A stretch of 55,643 nucleotides of DNA from Oceanospirillaceae bacterium ASP10-02a (GCA_905182035.1 CAJIZL010000020.1:1-55643), one strand, 5' to 3'. Numbered from the stretch's first letter, positions 31,536 through 40,430 are shown. Notes: generated by a model not told the origin, from the letters alone. Translations and numbers: made by a program.

Positions 31536-32153
31536 ATGGTAAAGCGTCTATTGTTGGGACTGATCACCGTATTGTTGACTGAGTATTCTATGGCCATTGA
31601 AGAACCTACATACACTGTTATCGAAGCCACTGAAGCATTTGAATTGCGGGCATACGAGCCAATGATTGTGGCAGAAACTCGCGTTTCAGGCACCCTGGAC
31701 GAAGCATCTAGGGCAGGATTTAAAATTATTGCAGGTTACATTTTTGGTGATAATACGTCGAGTTCTAGTGTGAATGATAAAATTAGCATGACGGCTCCTG
31801 TGAGCATGCAACTGCAGGCAGAAAAAATTAATATGACCGCGCCGGTGAGTATGCAACAAAACGATGGGCAATGGCTTGTGCATTTTGTGATGCCTGAAAA
31901 ATATACCCTGGACACCTTACCTACTCCTAACAATCCAGCTGTAAAGTTAAGAGAACTACCTGCACATAATTATGCAGTTATCCGCTTTTCGGGGTTTACC
32001 GGTGCCATTAAGGTTGACAAAAAAATCACCGAACTAATGACATGGTTAAGGGATAAAGGCATCAAACCCATTAGCGAGCCAGAAATGGCACGCTACAATG
32101 CACCTTGGTCATTACCCTTTATGCGTCGCAACGAAATTATGGTGAGATATTAA
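31536..32153 (+). CDS. SOUL family haem-binding protein, exported
   Basis: A 205-residue protein with a cleavable-looking signal peptide (hydrophobic 4-20, MAIEEPTY after it) and a SOUL domain (YTVIEATEAFELRAYEP, KISMTAPVSMQ twice, FVMPEKYTLDTLPTPNN, AVIRFSGF, YNAPWSLPFMRRNEI). SOUL proteins bind haem or other tetrapyrroles; bacterial function is poorly known. A strong AAGGAGG site precedes ATG 31536. Its last bases overlap the end of the convergent oxidoreductase gene. Confidence 0.9.
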   Translation: MVKRLLLGLITVLLTEYSMAIEEPTYTVIEATEAFELRAYEPMIVAETRVSGTLDEASRAGFKIIAGYIFGDNTSSSSVNDKISMTAPVSMQLQAEKINMTAPVSMQQNDGQWLVHFVMPEKYTLDTLPTPNNPAVKLRELPAHNYAVIRFSGFTGAIKVDKKITELMTWLRDKGIKPISEPEMARYNAPWSLPFMRRNEIMVRY

Positions 32154-33337
32154 TTAACATTTTTTAATGCACACGATACCCATGCGCCAGTGCGGTTAGA
32201 TTCAATCGAAGCTTCAACAAAGCGCACGCCATCGACGCCGTCTGCAATCGTTGGGTAGGCCAGTAAACCATCTGCTAACACAGCACCCTCTCGGCGCGCC
32301 TGAATTGCCACAGCAAACTCTAGATAGAGGTTTGCCCATGCATCCGTTAAAGCTTCAGGATGCCCACGAGGCATGCGCAACAAGCGCTCTGTTGCCGGAC
32401 TCATGCCTGATCCATAGCCACGAGAAATAATTTTCTCAGGTGCCCCTACGGAACGCAAATTCAGGAATTCAGGCTGTTCTTGATTCCACTCTAGCGTGGC
32501 TTTGGAGCCGCATATTCGCAGGCGTAAGCCACATTGACTGCCCGCCATAGTTTGGCTGACCATTAAAGTACCTGGCACACCACCTTCAAAACGAAGTTGC
32601 ATAAACGCGGTATCTTCCAATACCTTGGGTTTACCAGTGACATGGAAATCTGCACGTAATGCCTCAATCTGCAAACCCGATACAAAGCGAGCCAAATGTT
32701 CAGCATGAGTGCCGATATCCCCCACAGTAAATGATGGTCCATTTTGAGCAGTATCGAGCCGCCAAGGAGCGTTATCACCTTGGTCAGTTATCTCCATCGC
32801 CCAATCTTGGAAATACTCCACATGGATTTGACGTATGTGCCCAAGGTCACCCTGGCGCACCATTTCTCGGGCTTGCCTAACCATTACATGTGCCGTATAT
32901 GCGTATGTCACACCAAAAACCACACCCGCTTCACTGTGCACCTTGGCTAGACTCAATGCCTCGTCTAGGGTGGTGGTGAGGGGCTTATCAGAAATAACGT
33001 CGATACCTACTTCCATAAAAGCTTTGGCAATGGGGGCGTGCAAATGGTTAGGGGTAACAATACTAACCGCTTCAATGCCGTCTTTACGAGCAGCCTCTGT
33101 TCTCGCCATTTCACGGTAGTCGATATAGATTCGATCGTCCGCCAGCAACCACGCCTTGCCTGACGCTTTAGCGCGTTCTGGGTTTGATGATAGCGCCCCT
33201 GCGACGATATCCCAGCGATTGGAAAGACGTGCTCCGTTTGCATGTACTTCACCAATCAAAGCCCCCTGCCCACCACCAACAAAACCAAGTCGTAAGCGCC
33301 TTGAGGGGAGCGGAAATTCATTCATTTTAATGTCCAT
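32150..33337 (-). CDS. Gfo/Idh/MocA family NAD(P)-dependent oxidoreductase
   Basis: A 395-residue sugar- or inositol-type dehydrogenase. The N-terminal Rossmann motif is LGFVGGGQGALIGEVHANG, the signature Lys-Pro is in DVISDKPLTTTLDEAL, and a catalytic His is plausible in GDIGTHAEHLARF. The C-terminal domain is the usual beta sheet. AGGAA lies 7 nt before ATG 33337. It diverges from the XRE regulator across a gap with a 31-bp palindrome, so that regulator may control it. Substrate cannot be inferred; no sugar-catabolic operon surrounds it. Confidence 0.88.
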   Translation of the reverse strand: MDIKMNEFPLPSRRLRLGFVGGGQGALIGEVHANGARLSNRWDIVAGALSSNPERAKASGKAWLLADDRIYIDYREMARTEAARKDGIEAVSIVTPNHLHAPIAKAFMEVGIDVISDKPLTTTLDEALSLAKVHSEAGVVFGVTYAYTAHVMVRQAREMVRQGDLGHIRQIHVEYFQDWAMEITDQGDNAPWRLDTAQNGPSFTVGDIGTHAEHLARFVSGLQIEALRADFHVTGKPKVLEDTAFMQLRFEGGVPGTLMVSQTMAGSQCGLRLRICGSKATLEWNQEQPEFLNLRSVGAPEKIISRGYGSGMSPATERLLRMPRGHPEALTDAWANLYLEFAVAIQARREGAVLADGLLAYPTIADGVDGVRFVEASIESNRTGAWVSCALKNVN

Positions 33338-33494
33338 AGCAGTTTCCTAAAGGGTTGTATTTAGTCGATCGATTTATTGGAGTCTATCTTTATCAGCAGC
33401 AGTTTCAAAGTGCCGTTATACTTTTAGAGCCAAGGGCCATTTAACGTTAACCGACCAAGCTGAGCCAAGCTGGACAATGCTATCCTTTTGATTT

Positions 33495-33525
33495 TGAACC
33501 TTTAACATAGTATGGTAAAGGTTCA
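33495..33525. promoter_or_regulatory. 31-bp near-perfect palindrome, probable operator of the XRE regulator
   Basis: Arms TGAACCTTTA and TAAAGGTTCA enclose CATA-G-TATG, so the whole is symmetric apart from one mismatched pair. It ends 21 nt before ATG 33547 and is not followed by a T run. The position is typical for autoregulation by a dimeric repressor. Confidence 0.6.
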
Positions 33526-33546
33526 TTCATAACCCTACGAGATTTC

Positions 33547-33933
33547 ATGCCTAACAGCAAACCGAATACCCCCGCCCTTATTTTAAGTACTCGAATTATT
33601 AATGCTCGCCAAGCGTGTGGCTTTACACAAGCACAACTGGCTATGCGAATAGGTGTTAAAAAAAGCACTCTTGTAAACTGGGAGAGCAGCCGCTCAAGCC
33701 CTAGAGCCAATAGATTGATAGAACTAGCAGGCATCTTAAACGTACCCGTGTTGTGGCTAATTGCTGGCTCTGATGCACCACCCGAGATCACTGCACCCGA
33801 CCTAACTGAAACATTAATGCTGGAGCAAAAGTTAGATAAAGCTGACTCGCTAGTTAATGAACTATCCGCCCTCGTTTCCGATCTTCGCGGACATACACGA
33901 CGGGTACAAAGGGATATAGACGAAAGCTACTGA
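33547..33933 (+). CDS. XRE-family transcriptional regulator
   Basis: A 128-residue protein with an N-terminal HTH_3 domain (about 12-75; ARQACGFTQAQLAMRIGVKKSTLVNWESS) and a C-terminal helical stretch that looks like a short coiled coil (LEQKLDKADSLVNELSALVSDLRG), likely for dimerisation. There is no sensory domain. The palindrome immediately upstream and the divergent oxidoreductase gene suggest local control. It resembles phage or island regulators as well as chromosomal ones. Confidence 0.85.
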   Translation: MPNSKPNTPALILSTRIINARQACGFTQAQLAMRIGVKKSTLVNWESSRSSPRANRLIELAGILNVPVLWLIAGSDAPPEITAPDLTETLMLEQKLDKADSLVNELSALVSDLRGHTRRVQRDIDESY

Positions 33934-33993
33934 CCCACATATCTCTTTACCAAAAAAATTTTATAGCAAAAGTAATCAATAATACCGGCCCTA

Positions 33994-34122
33994 CTAGCAG
34001 TGTTCAGGCACAAAAATGTCATCGGGCGGTTTGCCATCATAATAGCGTTGGTACACTTGCTGATAGCCATCTTCTAGATGTTTGGTAAAAAGCGCAGTGT
34101 CAAATAAAGGTGCTGATAAACG
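33994..34122 (-). pseudogene. C-terminal remnant of an OGT/SPINDLY-type TPR glycosyltransferase
   Basis: A 42-codon fragment without a start: an in-frame TAG lies directly upstream (34123-34125), and it reads RLSAPLFDTALFTKHLEDGY, then QQVYQRYYDGKPPDDIFVP to a stop. The phrase LFDT-x-x-FT-x-HLE plus a following W/Y-rich helix and G-x-PP is how O-GlcNAc-transferase-like proteins end. The rest of the gene is gone; the fructokinase gene begins its 3' end only 9 bases away. I read it as a deletion scar. Confidence 0.6.
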
Positions 34123-34131
34123 CTACCCCAT

Positions 34132-35076
34132 TTACAGTTCACTGAGCCAAGGTGGGTTAGCGCCTTGTCGAGAGACATTTATACCCGCAACCTGAGTCGC
34201 ATAAGCCAATGACTGCAATAGTTCTGCAGGGCTAATGTGTACTAATGCAGTTTTAGACAAAAGCTCCAGGTCAACCAGTTTGGCCAGTAAACCTGCGTTA
34301 AACGTATCACCCGCACCAACAGTATCTACCACACATACTTTAGGCACATCTTGATGCACGGTTTTGCCAGTGCTTAAATAAGCTGTTGCACCATTACCTC
34401 CTTTAGTTACCACGACAATAGCCTTATTGGTACCGCGCAATAAGGCAACTTGTTGCTGTTCATTATGGGTACTGCCCACCAACCAATCTAAATCTTCATC
34501 AGACACTTTAATAATATCCGCCACATCAATAATATTTTGCAAGCATTGGCGATAGCTTTGTTCATTGCTGATAAAGTTTGTGCGTATATTGGGGTCTAAT
34601 ACAACAACCATATCTGCTGCATACCTCTGTGCCAAAGCGCAATAAGCATCAGCAGCAGGTTCATTAATTAAGCTAATACCCCCAAAATACAAGCTATTCG
34701 ACGAGTTACTGTTACCTTTGAGATTAGATAAGTTGGGCAAATCAGCACACTCTACAGACCTGCCAGCACTATTTTCATCATAAAACGTGTAGCTTGCATG
34801 ACCTTCGTTAAGGGTCACAAAAGCTAAGGTGGTAGGTGAGTTTGAGCGGATTAGATAGGACGTATCCACCTTGCTATCAACTAACGCTTGCTGCAGTTGC
34901 TGACCAAAGAGGTCATTTGAAACCCCCGACAACATGCCAACTTGAGTACCTAAACGTCCCAAGCCGATAGCCGTATTAAAAATCGCTCCGCCCACTAAGG
35001 GTGTAAAGCTGGTTTGCCCAGATTCTGACAATACTGGCACCATGTCAATAAGGGCTTCACCACAACAAATAATCAA
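34132..35076 (-). CDS. PfkB family carbohydrate kinase, probable fructokinase
   Basis: A 314-residue ribokinase-fold sugar kinase. The N-terminal CCGEALIDMVP and GGAIFNTAIGLGRLG motifs bind sugar, and the C-terminal signature DTVGAGDTFNAGLLAKL carries the catalytic Asp and anion hole. The pattern is closest to bacterial fructokinases. No transporter or sucrose gene is adjacent, so the sugar is inferred only from family resemblance. It appears monocistronic. Confidence 0.85.
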   Translation of the reverse strand: MIICCGEALIDMVPVLSESGQTSFTPLVGGAIFNTAIGLGRLGTQVGMLSGVSNDLFGQQLQQALVDSKVDTSYLIRSNSPTTLAFVTLNEGHASYTFYDENSAGRSVECADLPNLSNLKGNSNSSNSLYFGGISLINEPAADAYCALAQRYAADMVVVLDPNIRTNFISNEQSYRQCLQNIIDVADIIKVSDEDLDWLVGSTHNEQQQVALLRGTNKAIVVVTKGGNGATAYLSTGKTVHQDVPKVCVVDTVGAGDTFNAGLLAKLVDLELLSKTALVHISPAELLQSLAYATQVAGINVSRQGANPPWLSEL

Positions 35077-35204
35077 GATTAATCCTCGTTTTTCAACGTC
35101 TCTAATAAATTTACTAGACTACTGCGCCCTCACTAAAACCCGTTTTTGCAATAGTAATATTGCAGACGTTGTGGCCCGAATCTGTGCTGACGGTGGTATT
35201 TAAC

Positions 35205-35969
35205 TCATGAAAAAAGTTTAAGCAGCTTAGTTGTTTCAGGGTCCATAAAGCCACTGATTGTTGCTTCACGTTCCAGTGAAATTGCGGTATTAACATCAGT
35301 TGATGCTGTTTGATTTAAAACACGCTTCATGGCGTGTAACGACAATGACGGCAGCAAAGCTAGCTTTTCTGCAACTTTATTAGCGTCAGCTAACAATTGA
35401 TCATCTGTTGACACCCGCCATGCAACGCCAGCTTTAAGAAGTTCATCTGCATTATATCGCTCTCCAAGCATTAACATTTCGCGGGCTTTATTTAACCCCA
35501 CTAAAGCAGGTAACAAAGATGTCACTCCACCTGTAACAAATAAATTTAAAGAGACCTCTGGAAAGAATGCCTTAGCACTTTCACCCCAAATTGGGAAGTC
35601 ACAATTGATCGCCCACTCAAAGCCACCACCTACTGCCCATCCATTTATCGCCCCCACTACAGGTTTAGCACCAAATGTAATTGCCTCAGTAGCGCGTTGA
35701 ATGGCATCCACTAAACTGCGAGCCTGTGCCTCGTTTTCTGGGTGCACATGTTGATGACGATCATCTCCAGCACAAAATGCCCGTCCCTCACCGGTAAAGA
35801 TAATGACCAAGGTATCAGGATCAGCATTTGCATCATTAAATGCTGCCGATACATCTTCAATCAATTGCCAGTTCATTGCATTTAAGCTATCTGGCCGATT
35901 TAGAGCAATAGTGCGAACTCCCTTGTCACTTAACGTGGACTTAATGCACTCATAAGCAAAACTCTTCAT
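35205..35969 (-). CDS. Enoyl-CoA hydratase/isomerase family protein
   Basis: A 254-residue crotonase-fold protein. Oxyanion-hole segments are visible (GRAFCAGDDRHQHV and AINGWAVGGGFEWAINCDF). At the position of the second catalytic acid in classical hydratases the segment reads FFPEVSLNLFVTGG, so one Glu is retained and hydratase activity is possible but not proven. Its ATG overlaps the stop of the CoA-ligase gene (ATGA), so both are co-translated and probably act in sequence on one carboxylic acid. Confidence 0.85.
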   Translation of the reverse strand: MKSFAYECIKSTLSDKGVRTIALNRPDSLNAMNWQLIEDVSAAFNDANADPDTLVIIFTGEGRAFCAGDDRHQHVHPENEAQARSLVDAIQRATEAITFGAKPVVGAINGWAVGGGFEWAINCDFPIWGESAKAFFPEVSLNLFVTGGVTSLLPALVGLNKAREMLMLGERYNADELLKAGVAWRVSTDDQLLADANKVAEKLALLPSLSLHAMKRVLNQTASTDVNTAISLEREATISGFMDPETTKLLKLFS

Positions 35970-37270
35970 TTATATGTCCTCATAACTCGTTTGGTTTTAC
36001 CCTCTGTTACAGGCAAACTTTTCGACGCCAAAATAGTAATTTTTGCACTTGCCCCAAGTTTGGTTTTAATTGCTGTCTCAACACGTTCAACCAAGCCTAA
36101 TGACGCTTGCCCAATTTCTGAAAGTTCCACTTGTACTGGCAAAATATCATATGGAGGCTTTTTATCCAGCACAATTCGGTAGTCCCCAGATAATTCGTCA
36201 AAGCCATTAACAACAGCAGCAACCATTGTTGGAAATACATTAAGGCCACGCACAACAATCATATCGTCGCTGCGTCCCACCACCCTAAAGCGAAACCCAG
36301 TACGACCACACTTACATGGATCTGTTTCATCGATAGTAATAATATCACCCGATTTAAATCGCACTAGGGGTTGGCAATCCCGCCTTAAATGGGTGAGCAC
36401 AAGCTCTCCTTCATTGCCTGCCTTTAGTGCTATATGCGCGCCACTGTCTGGATTAATTAATTCAGGATATAACACATCACCGGCTAAAAAATGGAGCCTG
36501 GTGTCATGTTTACATTGGGCCGCAAAATTTGAAAGCACATCAGATACTCCATAATTAGCATTACGCGGTTCCATACCCCATGTGCTACGAAACTTTTCCC
36601 TTAAAAGTGGATCATCAAGGCCAGCTTCGCCACCAAACAGGCCCAACTTTAGTCCTAAGTCCTTAGGTGATAGGTTTGGGTACTTATCTTTGAGAACGCT
36701 TTCTAAAACGGCTGGATAAGACGGTGTGCAGGATATTGCATTAATGCCAATCGCAAGGATTGTTTCTATTAACTTTTCAGTTTCCCCTACCCCATACGGC
36801 ACAACAGTTGCACCTGTACGTTCTAGGGTTAAATGATCTGTTAGGCCACCCATCCACATTTGATAGTTCAAACAATGCACAACTGTATGATCTGGGGTCA
36901 AGCCCGCTGACTGCTGACTGCGACCGCCAACAATTTCAGTAATTTCGCAATCAAGCGCCGATAGTGCCAAGTTCATTGCCTGGCCCGTGGTGCCAGAGGT
37001 ACGATGATGCCGTGTCACTGAAGTGCGTAATGCTGCTAAATAATCACCATAGGGGGGGTGTTTTTCCTGAGAAATACGCAATTGGGATTTATCAGACAAA
37101 GGTAAGTTTTGGAGATCTTTTAAATCTTTTGGCGGTAATATACCATTCCATAGGTTTTGGTAGAAAGGCGAACTAGTTAAGACATAATGGCTTTGTTTTT
37201 GCCAGGCCGTTTGCTGATGAGAGAACAACTGGTCTTGTGATAATTCCATTGCATTTTTTAGTAATGTCAT
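35966..37270 (-). CDS. Phenylacetate-CoA ligase-like (PaaK family) AMP-forming ligase
   Basis: A 434-residue acyl-adenylate enzyme. The P-loop is HHRTSGTTGQAMNLAL, the acceptor site region is YGVSDVLSNFAAQC, and FKSGDIITIDETDPCKCGRTGFRF and GRSDDMIVVRGLNVFPTMV are the PaaK C-terminal signatures. It should activate an aromatic or other carboxylate to its CoA thioester. ATG 37270 fits the family start. It is the first gene of a two-gene operon with the enoyl-CoA hydratase; the rest of a pathway is missing, so it would feed products into other metabolism. Confidence 0.85.
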   Translation of the reverse strand: MTLLKNAMELSQDQLFSHQQTAWQKQSHYVLTSSPFYQNLWNGILPPKDLKDLQNLPLSDKSQLRISQEKHPPYGDYLAALRTSVTRHHRTSGTTGQAMNLALSALDCEITEIVGGRSQQSAGLTPDHTVVHCLNYQMWMGGLTDHLTLERTGATVVPYGVGETEKLIETILAIGINAISCTPSYPAVLESVLKDKYPNLSPKDLGLKLGLFGGEAGLDDPLLREKFRSTWGMEPRNANYGVSDVLSNFAAQCKHDTRLHFLAGDVLYPELINPDSGAHIALKAGNEGELVLTHLRRDCQPLVRFKSGDIITIDETDPCKCGRTGFRFRVVGRSDDMIVVRGLNVFPTMVAAVVNGFDELSGDYRIVLDKKPPYDILPVQVELSEIGQASLGLVERVETAIKTKLGASAKITILASKSLPVTEGKTKRVMRTYK

Positions 37271-37523
37271 AATCCCACCCACTGCTGGCAAATGAATGAG
37301 AGTGTATCAATCACTTGTTCTTTATCTTGTGATATATTTTGACGTTTAAGATATATCAGTGCTTACTTAGGTAGATTACCACAACAATGGTTAGGAAATA
37401 TGTCAGCTTTCTGTAGCCTAGTCACAGCCAATCACAAACTATAAACTTACCAAAAACCACATTCCCATTGGTAAATATGTAATTTTAAGAACCTGCAGTT
37501 ATTTGCGCTGCAACAACTACTTA

Positions 37524-37766
37524 ATGAGTAAAAGCGACATGAAACCAACAATACATAAACCGATGGTAAGGCCCACACTTGCCCAAGCAGAAGCATTAAT
37601 AGGTGGCTCCGTCACCTTAGTTTTTGAACAGGGAGACATGCAGGTGTTAGCAGATGAGGAAGGATTGATGAAAAGTCTGAAGTTAAACAACGAAGCTACT
37701 GAGCTATGCGGCGTGCCAATTACAGGCAACGCCATTATCTTAACGGGAGATGCTAAGTGGATATAG
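37524..37766 (+). CDS. DUF3846-like small protein
   Basis: An 80-residue protein with the DUF3846 pattern: AQAEALIGGSVTLV, then DEEGLMKSLKLNNEATEL, then ITGNAIILTG. The domain is common in phages and mobile elements; its function is unknown. The start may be ATG 37524 or 37539. Its last codons run into the tRNA-Ala-like part of repeat copy A, which suggests it sits at a mobile-element end. Confidence 0.65.
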   Translation: MSKSDMKPTIHKPMVRPTLAQAEALIGGSVTLVFEQGDMQVLADEEGLMKSLKLNNEATELCGVPITGNAIILTGDAKWI

Positions 37767-37812
37767 CAGGGTAGCTGCAACCCGCTGACCTGAGCACTGT
37801 GCCAGTGAGCGC
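37758..37812 (-). repeat. Degenerate tRNA-Ala 3'-part joined to repeat copy A
   Basis: The plus strand reads CCCGCTGACCTGAGCACTG, then TGCCAGTGAGCGC, which aligns with the tRNA-Ala-like fragment at 46822-46872 allowing a few small indels. It sits directly against repeat copy A, exactly as the better-preserved fragment sits against copy C. I interpret it as an old attachment-site scar. Confidence 0.5.
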
Positions 37813-37872
37813 ACAATAACTAAAATTTTGATTTATATAAATAAAAATGGAGAACGCAGCGTTAAAAAATCC
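37813..37872. repeat. 60-bp dispersed repeat, copy A
   Basis: The core begins TTGATTTATATAA and continues through GAGAACGCAG and GTTAAAAAA. It aligns without gaps over 42 columns with copies B and C (33 columns identical in all three by hand alignment). Same orientation as B and C. Confidence 0.75.
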
Positions 37873-37920
37873 TGATTATCCATATACGAGACAAAGCCTT
37901 CCTTGAGGTTGCGAACCCTA

Positions 37921-38445
37921 TTAAACCCGCCCTGAACCTGCATTGGCTTTAGCCCAAAGTTCGGGTTTTACTTGCTTGTTAAATGCCATAGGTAGAGGGA
38001 CCAAGTCGCTCTTCAGATATAACGGATGTGCTGGCTCACCTGATTTATTCATTTTTATACAATACAGGTTTGTTAGCGCTACCTTCACCTCAGTTGATCT
38101 GCCTAGATAAATCCCATCATTCCCCCAGGCAGCCACAACAATACCAGCATCCGCAGAAAGTTTGGAAAGCCAAACATCGTTCTCTAATCCAACTGGATCA
38201 CTTGCTGCCATCATGTCACTTGGAGCAGTAGCGCGAAATGCAAATAGGTTTGCCATACAGACACCACCGTAACCCCAAGATTTTGCGAAATTTATACATC
38301 TAATGAGTGTTGGATCGTCATCTGTTTCATTAGCAGTGGATGGGTTTAATCCAACTATCATTGCGTATGGTTTAGTCTCATCCCAAGTACGCCAAAGTGC
38401 ATACCGATACTTTCTGCAGTTTGACAATTTTGCATCAGTTTTCAC
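37921..38445 (-). CDS. DUF1643 domain protein
   Basis: A 174-residue protein with the DUF1643 signature: MIVGLNPSTANETDDDPTLI, GYGGVCMANLFAFRAT, DPVGLENDVWL and VVAAWGNDG. The family is widespread in mobile regions and restriction-type neighbourhoods; its biochemical role is unknown. The start is GTG 38445 with AAGGA 7 nt upstream. It follows repeat copy A. Confidence 0.88.
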   Translation of the reverse strand: MKTDAKLSNCRKYRYALWRTWDETKPYAMIVGLNPSTANETDDDPTLIRCINFAKSWGYGGVCMANLFAFRATAPSDMMAASDPVGLENDVWLSKLSADAGIVVAAWGNDGIYLGRSTEVKVALTNLYCIKMNKSGEPAHPLYLKSDLVPLPMAFNKQVKPELWAKANAGSGRV

Positions 38446-38506
38446 ATCTTGGTCCTTACAGTACTCAAGCTGTGCGATTGATCACAGTCGATGTTAAGTG
38501 CAGAGA

Positions 38507-38875
38507 TTATGTCAGGTTAAATCGGGTTTTAAGGTAGGCAATAATATCATTGGACTCATAGAGCCATTCCACAGAACAATCTGGTTTTGCGATTCTTAGG
38601 CACGGCACACGGTGGAGGCCGCCCTCACGCACCAGTTCTGCCTTAAGTGCACTATCATTCTTAGCATCCCGCAACTCAATATGCAGTGCGTGACGCTTTA
38701 ATTCGCGGCGAACTTTTACACAAAAAGGACAGGCCTTAAACTGATACATCGATAGAGTAGCAGTCTCATCATCAATGGCTTTTTGCGCTGTTACCTCTCT
38801 AACCAAAGATTTAGGTGAGGTAAGAAAATCAAGAACCAAAATAATTTGTCCCAAGATCCATCGAATAACTGTCAT
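38507..38875 (-). CDS. Membrane-tethered glutaredoxin-like protein
   Basis: A 122-residue protein with a short hydrophobic N-terminal segment (WILGQIILVLDFL) and a glutaredoxin/GST-N domain (LSMYQFKACPFCVKVRRELKRH). The redox motif is CPFC, the cis-Pro is in HRVPCLRI, and the C-terminal YESNDIIAYLKTRF binds glutathione in relatives. It probably faces the cytoplasm. Partner unknown. Confidence 0.85.
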   Translation of the reverse strand: MTVIRWILGQIILVLDFLTSPKSLVREVTAQKAIDDETATLSMYQFKACPFCVKVRRELKRHALHIELRDAKNDSALKAELVREGGLHRVPCLRIAKPDCSVEWLYESNDIIAYLKTRFNLT

Positions 38876-39106
38876 TGGTTCGTTCCACCACGATTAATAA
38901 ATTTAAATAGGCATCAACATACAATGCACAATCACAGCCATTGCTAATTTTGTAAAATATGATTGATTCACTAGTGGTTGTTGGTGACTAGGAACCATTT
39001 ATAAGGCAATCATAACGGGCTATAGCTTACAGGGTTTAACCAAAGCCAGCCCTCTTTATTTGTGACAATATCGCCATAAAGTACGAATAGAATACGTAGC
39101 CATTTT

Positions 39107-39388
39107 GTGAGTAGCTTAAATACCGTCACTCCAACGGCACAGCAAATAGAAACGACAGTCATCCTTCTATTGTGGATCAGCTCTCCAAAGAAAGATCTAA
39201 AAGTTATTAACGATCTTATGGTGTTCTCAGCCACAACTTTAACTGCATTTACTTCTGGTTATTTTCATTATAAATTTGGTTAGGCAGCTTTAAATCATTA
39301 CACTATCCTTGTGTTAAGTATCGCGGCTTGTATCATTATGTTATTTACGTGGCATCGATATCGGGTTCATAAATTACATGCAGCTTAA
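39107..39388 (+). pseudogene. C-terminal fragment of an MFS transporter with an internal amber codon
   Basis: The plus-strand frame reads DLKVINDLMVFSATTLTAFT then SGYFHYKFG, a TAG at 39281-39283, and continues in frame with AALNHYTILVLSIAACIIML to TAA. In MFS relatives the phrase is FGWQALN, so TAG replaces a Trp codon (one base from TGG). The N-terminal two thirds of the transporter are missing. A minus-strand ORF at 39010-39234 overlaps it and is a shadow. Confidence 0.65.
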
Positions 39389-39460
39389 GTTAAGTAGGCT
39401 CACTCGATTTCTATTGACTGATATGATCTCAAAAACAATCTGGATCTAGAGCCGTTTGAT

Positions 39461-40081
39461 ATGAACCTTTTTTCTCAATTGTTAGACCCCCCAATCAATT
39501 TGCTTCCCAGAGATGGCGAGGCCAATTATCACGGTGTTGTTTTAAACGCTGATGTTGCAGATTACTTTTTGGCATGTTTGCTTATTAATATTGAATGGAA
39601 AAGTGATGAGGCCATTATTTTTAATAAAAAGGTGATAACGAAACGTAAGGTTGCCTGGTATGCCAGCCAACCATTTGACTATACCTATTCGAAAATAACC
39701 CGATCAGCATTACCATGGACGAGTGAACTGCTTGATTTAAAAAATAGAGTGGAGACCATCAGTGGGGAAACATTTAACTCTTGCCTGCTCAACTTATACC
39801 ATAGCGGAGATGACGGTATGTCTTGGCATAGTGATAGCGAAAAGCAGTTAAAACAAAACGGAGCAATTGCTTCTGTGAGTCTAGGTGCAGAACGTCAGTT
39901 TATTTTTAAACATAAAAAAACCAAAGAGACGCATGGTTCAGTTTTGCAACATGGTAGCTTGCTAATTATGAAAGGCATAACTCAAACCCACTGGATGCAT
40001 CGCTTACCACCAATGAAGAACATACACTTCCCAAGAATTAATTTAACTTTTAGGACTATTGAGACAAATACTATTGAGTAA
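39461..40081 (+). CDS. AlkB-like 2-oxoglutarate/Fe(II)-dependent DNA repair dioxygenase
   Basis: A 206-residue dioxygenase of the AlkB/ALKBH2-3 type expected to reverse N-alkyl damage in DNA oxidatively. The iron ligands are visible as H-x-D in GMSWHSDSEKQL and a distal His in QTHWMHRLPP; the 2-oxoglutarate Arg is in FPRINLTFRTI. LNLYHSGDDGMSWHSD is the family core. The length matches short bacterial AlkB homologues. It stands alone in accessory DNA; no ada gene is adjacent. Confidence 0.9.
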   Translation: MNLFSQLLDPPINLLPRDGEANYHGVVLNADVADYFLACLLINIEWKSDEAIIFNKKVITKRKVAWYASQPFDYTYSKITRSALPWTSELLDLKNRVETISGETFNSCLLNLYHSGDDGMSWHSDSEKQLKQNGAIASVSLGAERQFIFKHKKTKETHGSVLQHGSLLIMKGITQTHWMHRLPPMKNIHFPRINLTFRTIETNTIE

Positions 40082-40127
40082 ACATTGAGGTTTATCCAGT
40101 TTAAAAAATGGTTTTACTCAACTCTTA

Positions 40128-40430
40128 TTAATCAGCATACCCATTCCTCAAGCACTTAATGGACATTTCTTGTGCCTTTGTTATTTGAGCGGGAGTCATT
40201 TTCTTAGCGATGATTTCTTTATGTTGACTACCCTTCGCAACACCGTTGGAGGCAGATATGTCGTACCACATATATGCTCGTTTATAGTCTCTGATAGCAG
40301 CGTTTCCTGAACTGTACATAAACCCCAAAGCATATTGATCCAGAGCATACCCTTGCTCAGCAGCCAAGGTATACTGCTTTGCAGCTTCCTTATCACTGAT
40401 ATATAGATTGGCAAGTCTGTGGATACACAA
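40128..40430 (-). pseudogene. Sel1-repeat protein fragment
   Basis: 100 codons containing about two Sel1-like repeats (AAKQYTLAAEQGYALDQYAL, then GFMYSSGN; DYKRAYMWYDISASNG) and a C-terminal tail (MTPAQITKAQEMSIKCL) common in such proteins. There is no ATG, only a TTG preceded at once by an in-frame stop, and the first repeat is incomplete. This suggests a 5'-truncated gene. Confidence 0.6.

Noticed and set aside
35114..35204. Possible gene remnant reading TVSTDSGHNVCNITIAKTGF on the minus strand
   Set aside because: The phrase looks protein-like but is short, matches no family I can name, and its frame continues into the enoyl-CoA hydratase gene out of frame.
39010..39234. 74-residue minus-strand ORF
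   Set aside because: The plus strand over the same bases reads clearly as an MFS transporter C-terminus, so this is its shadow.
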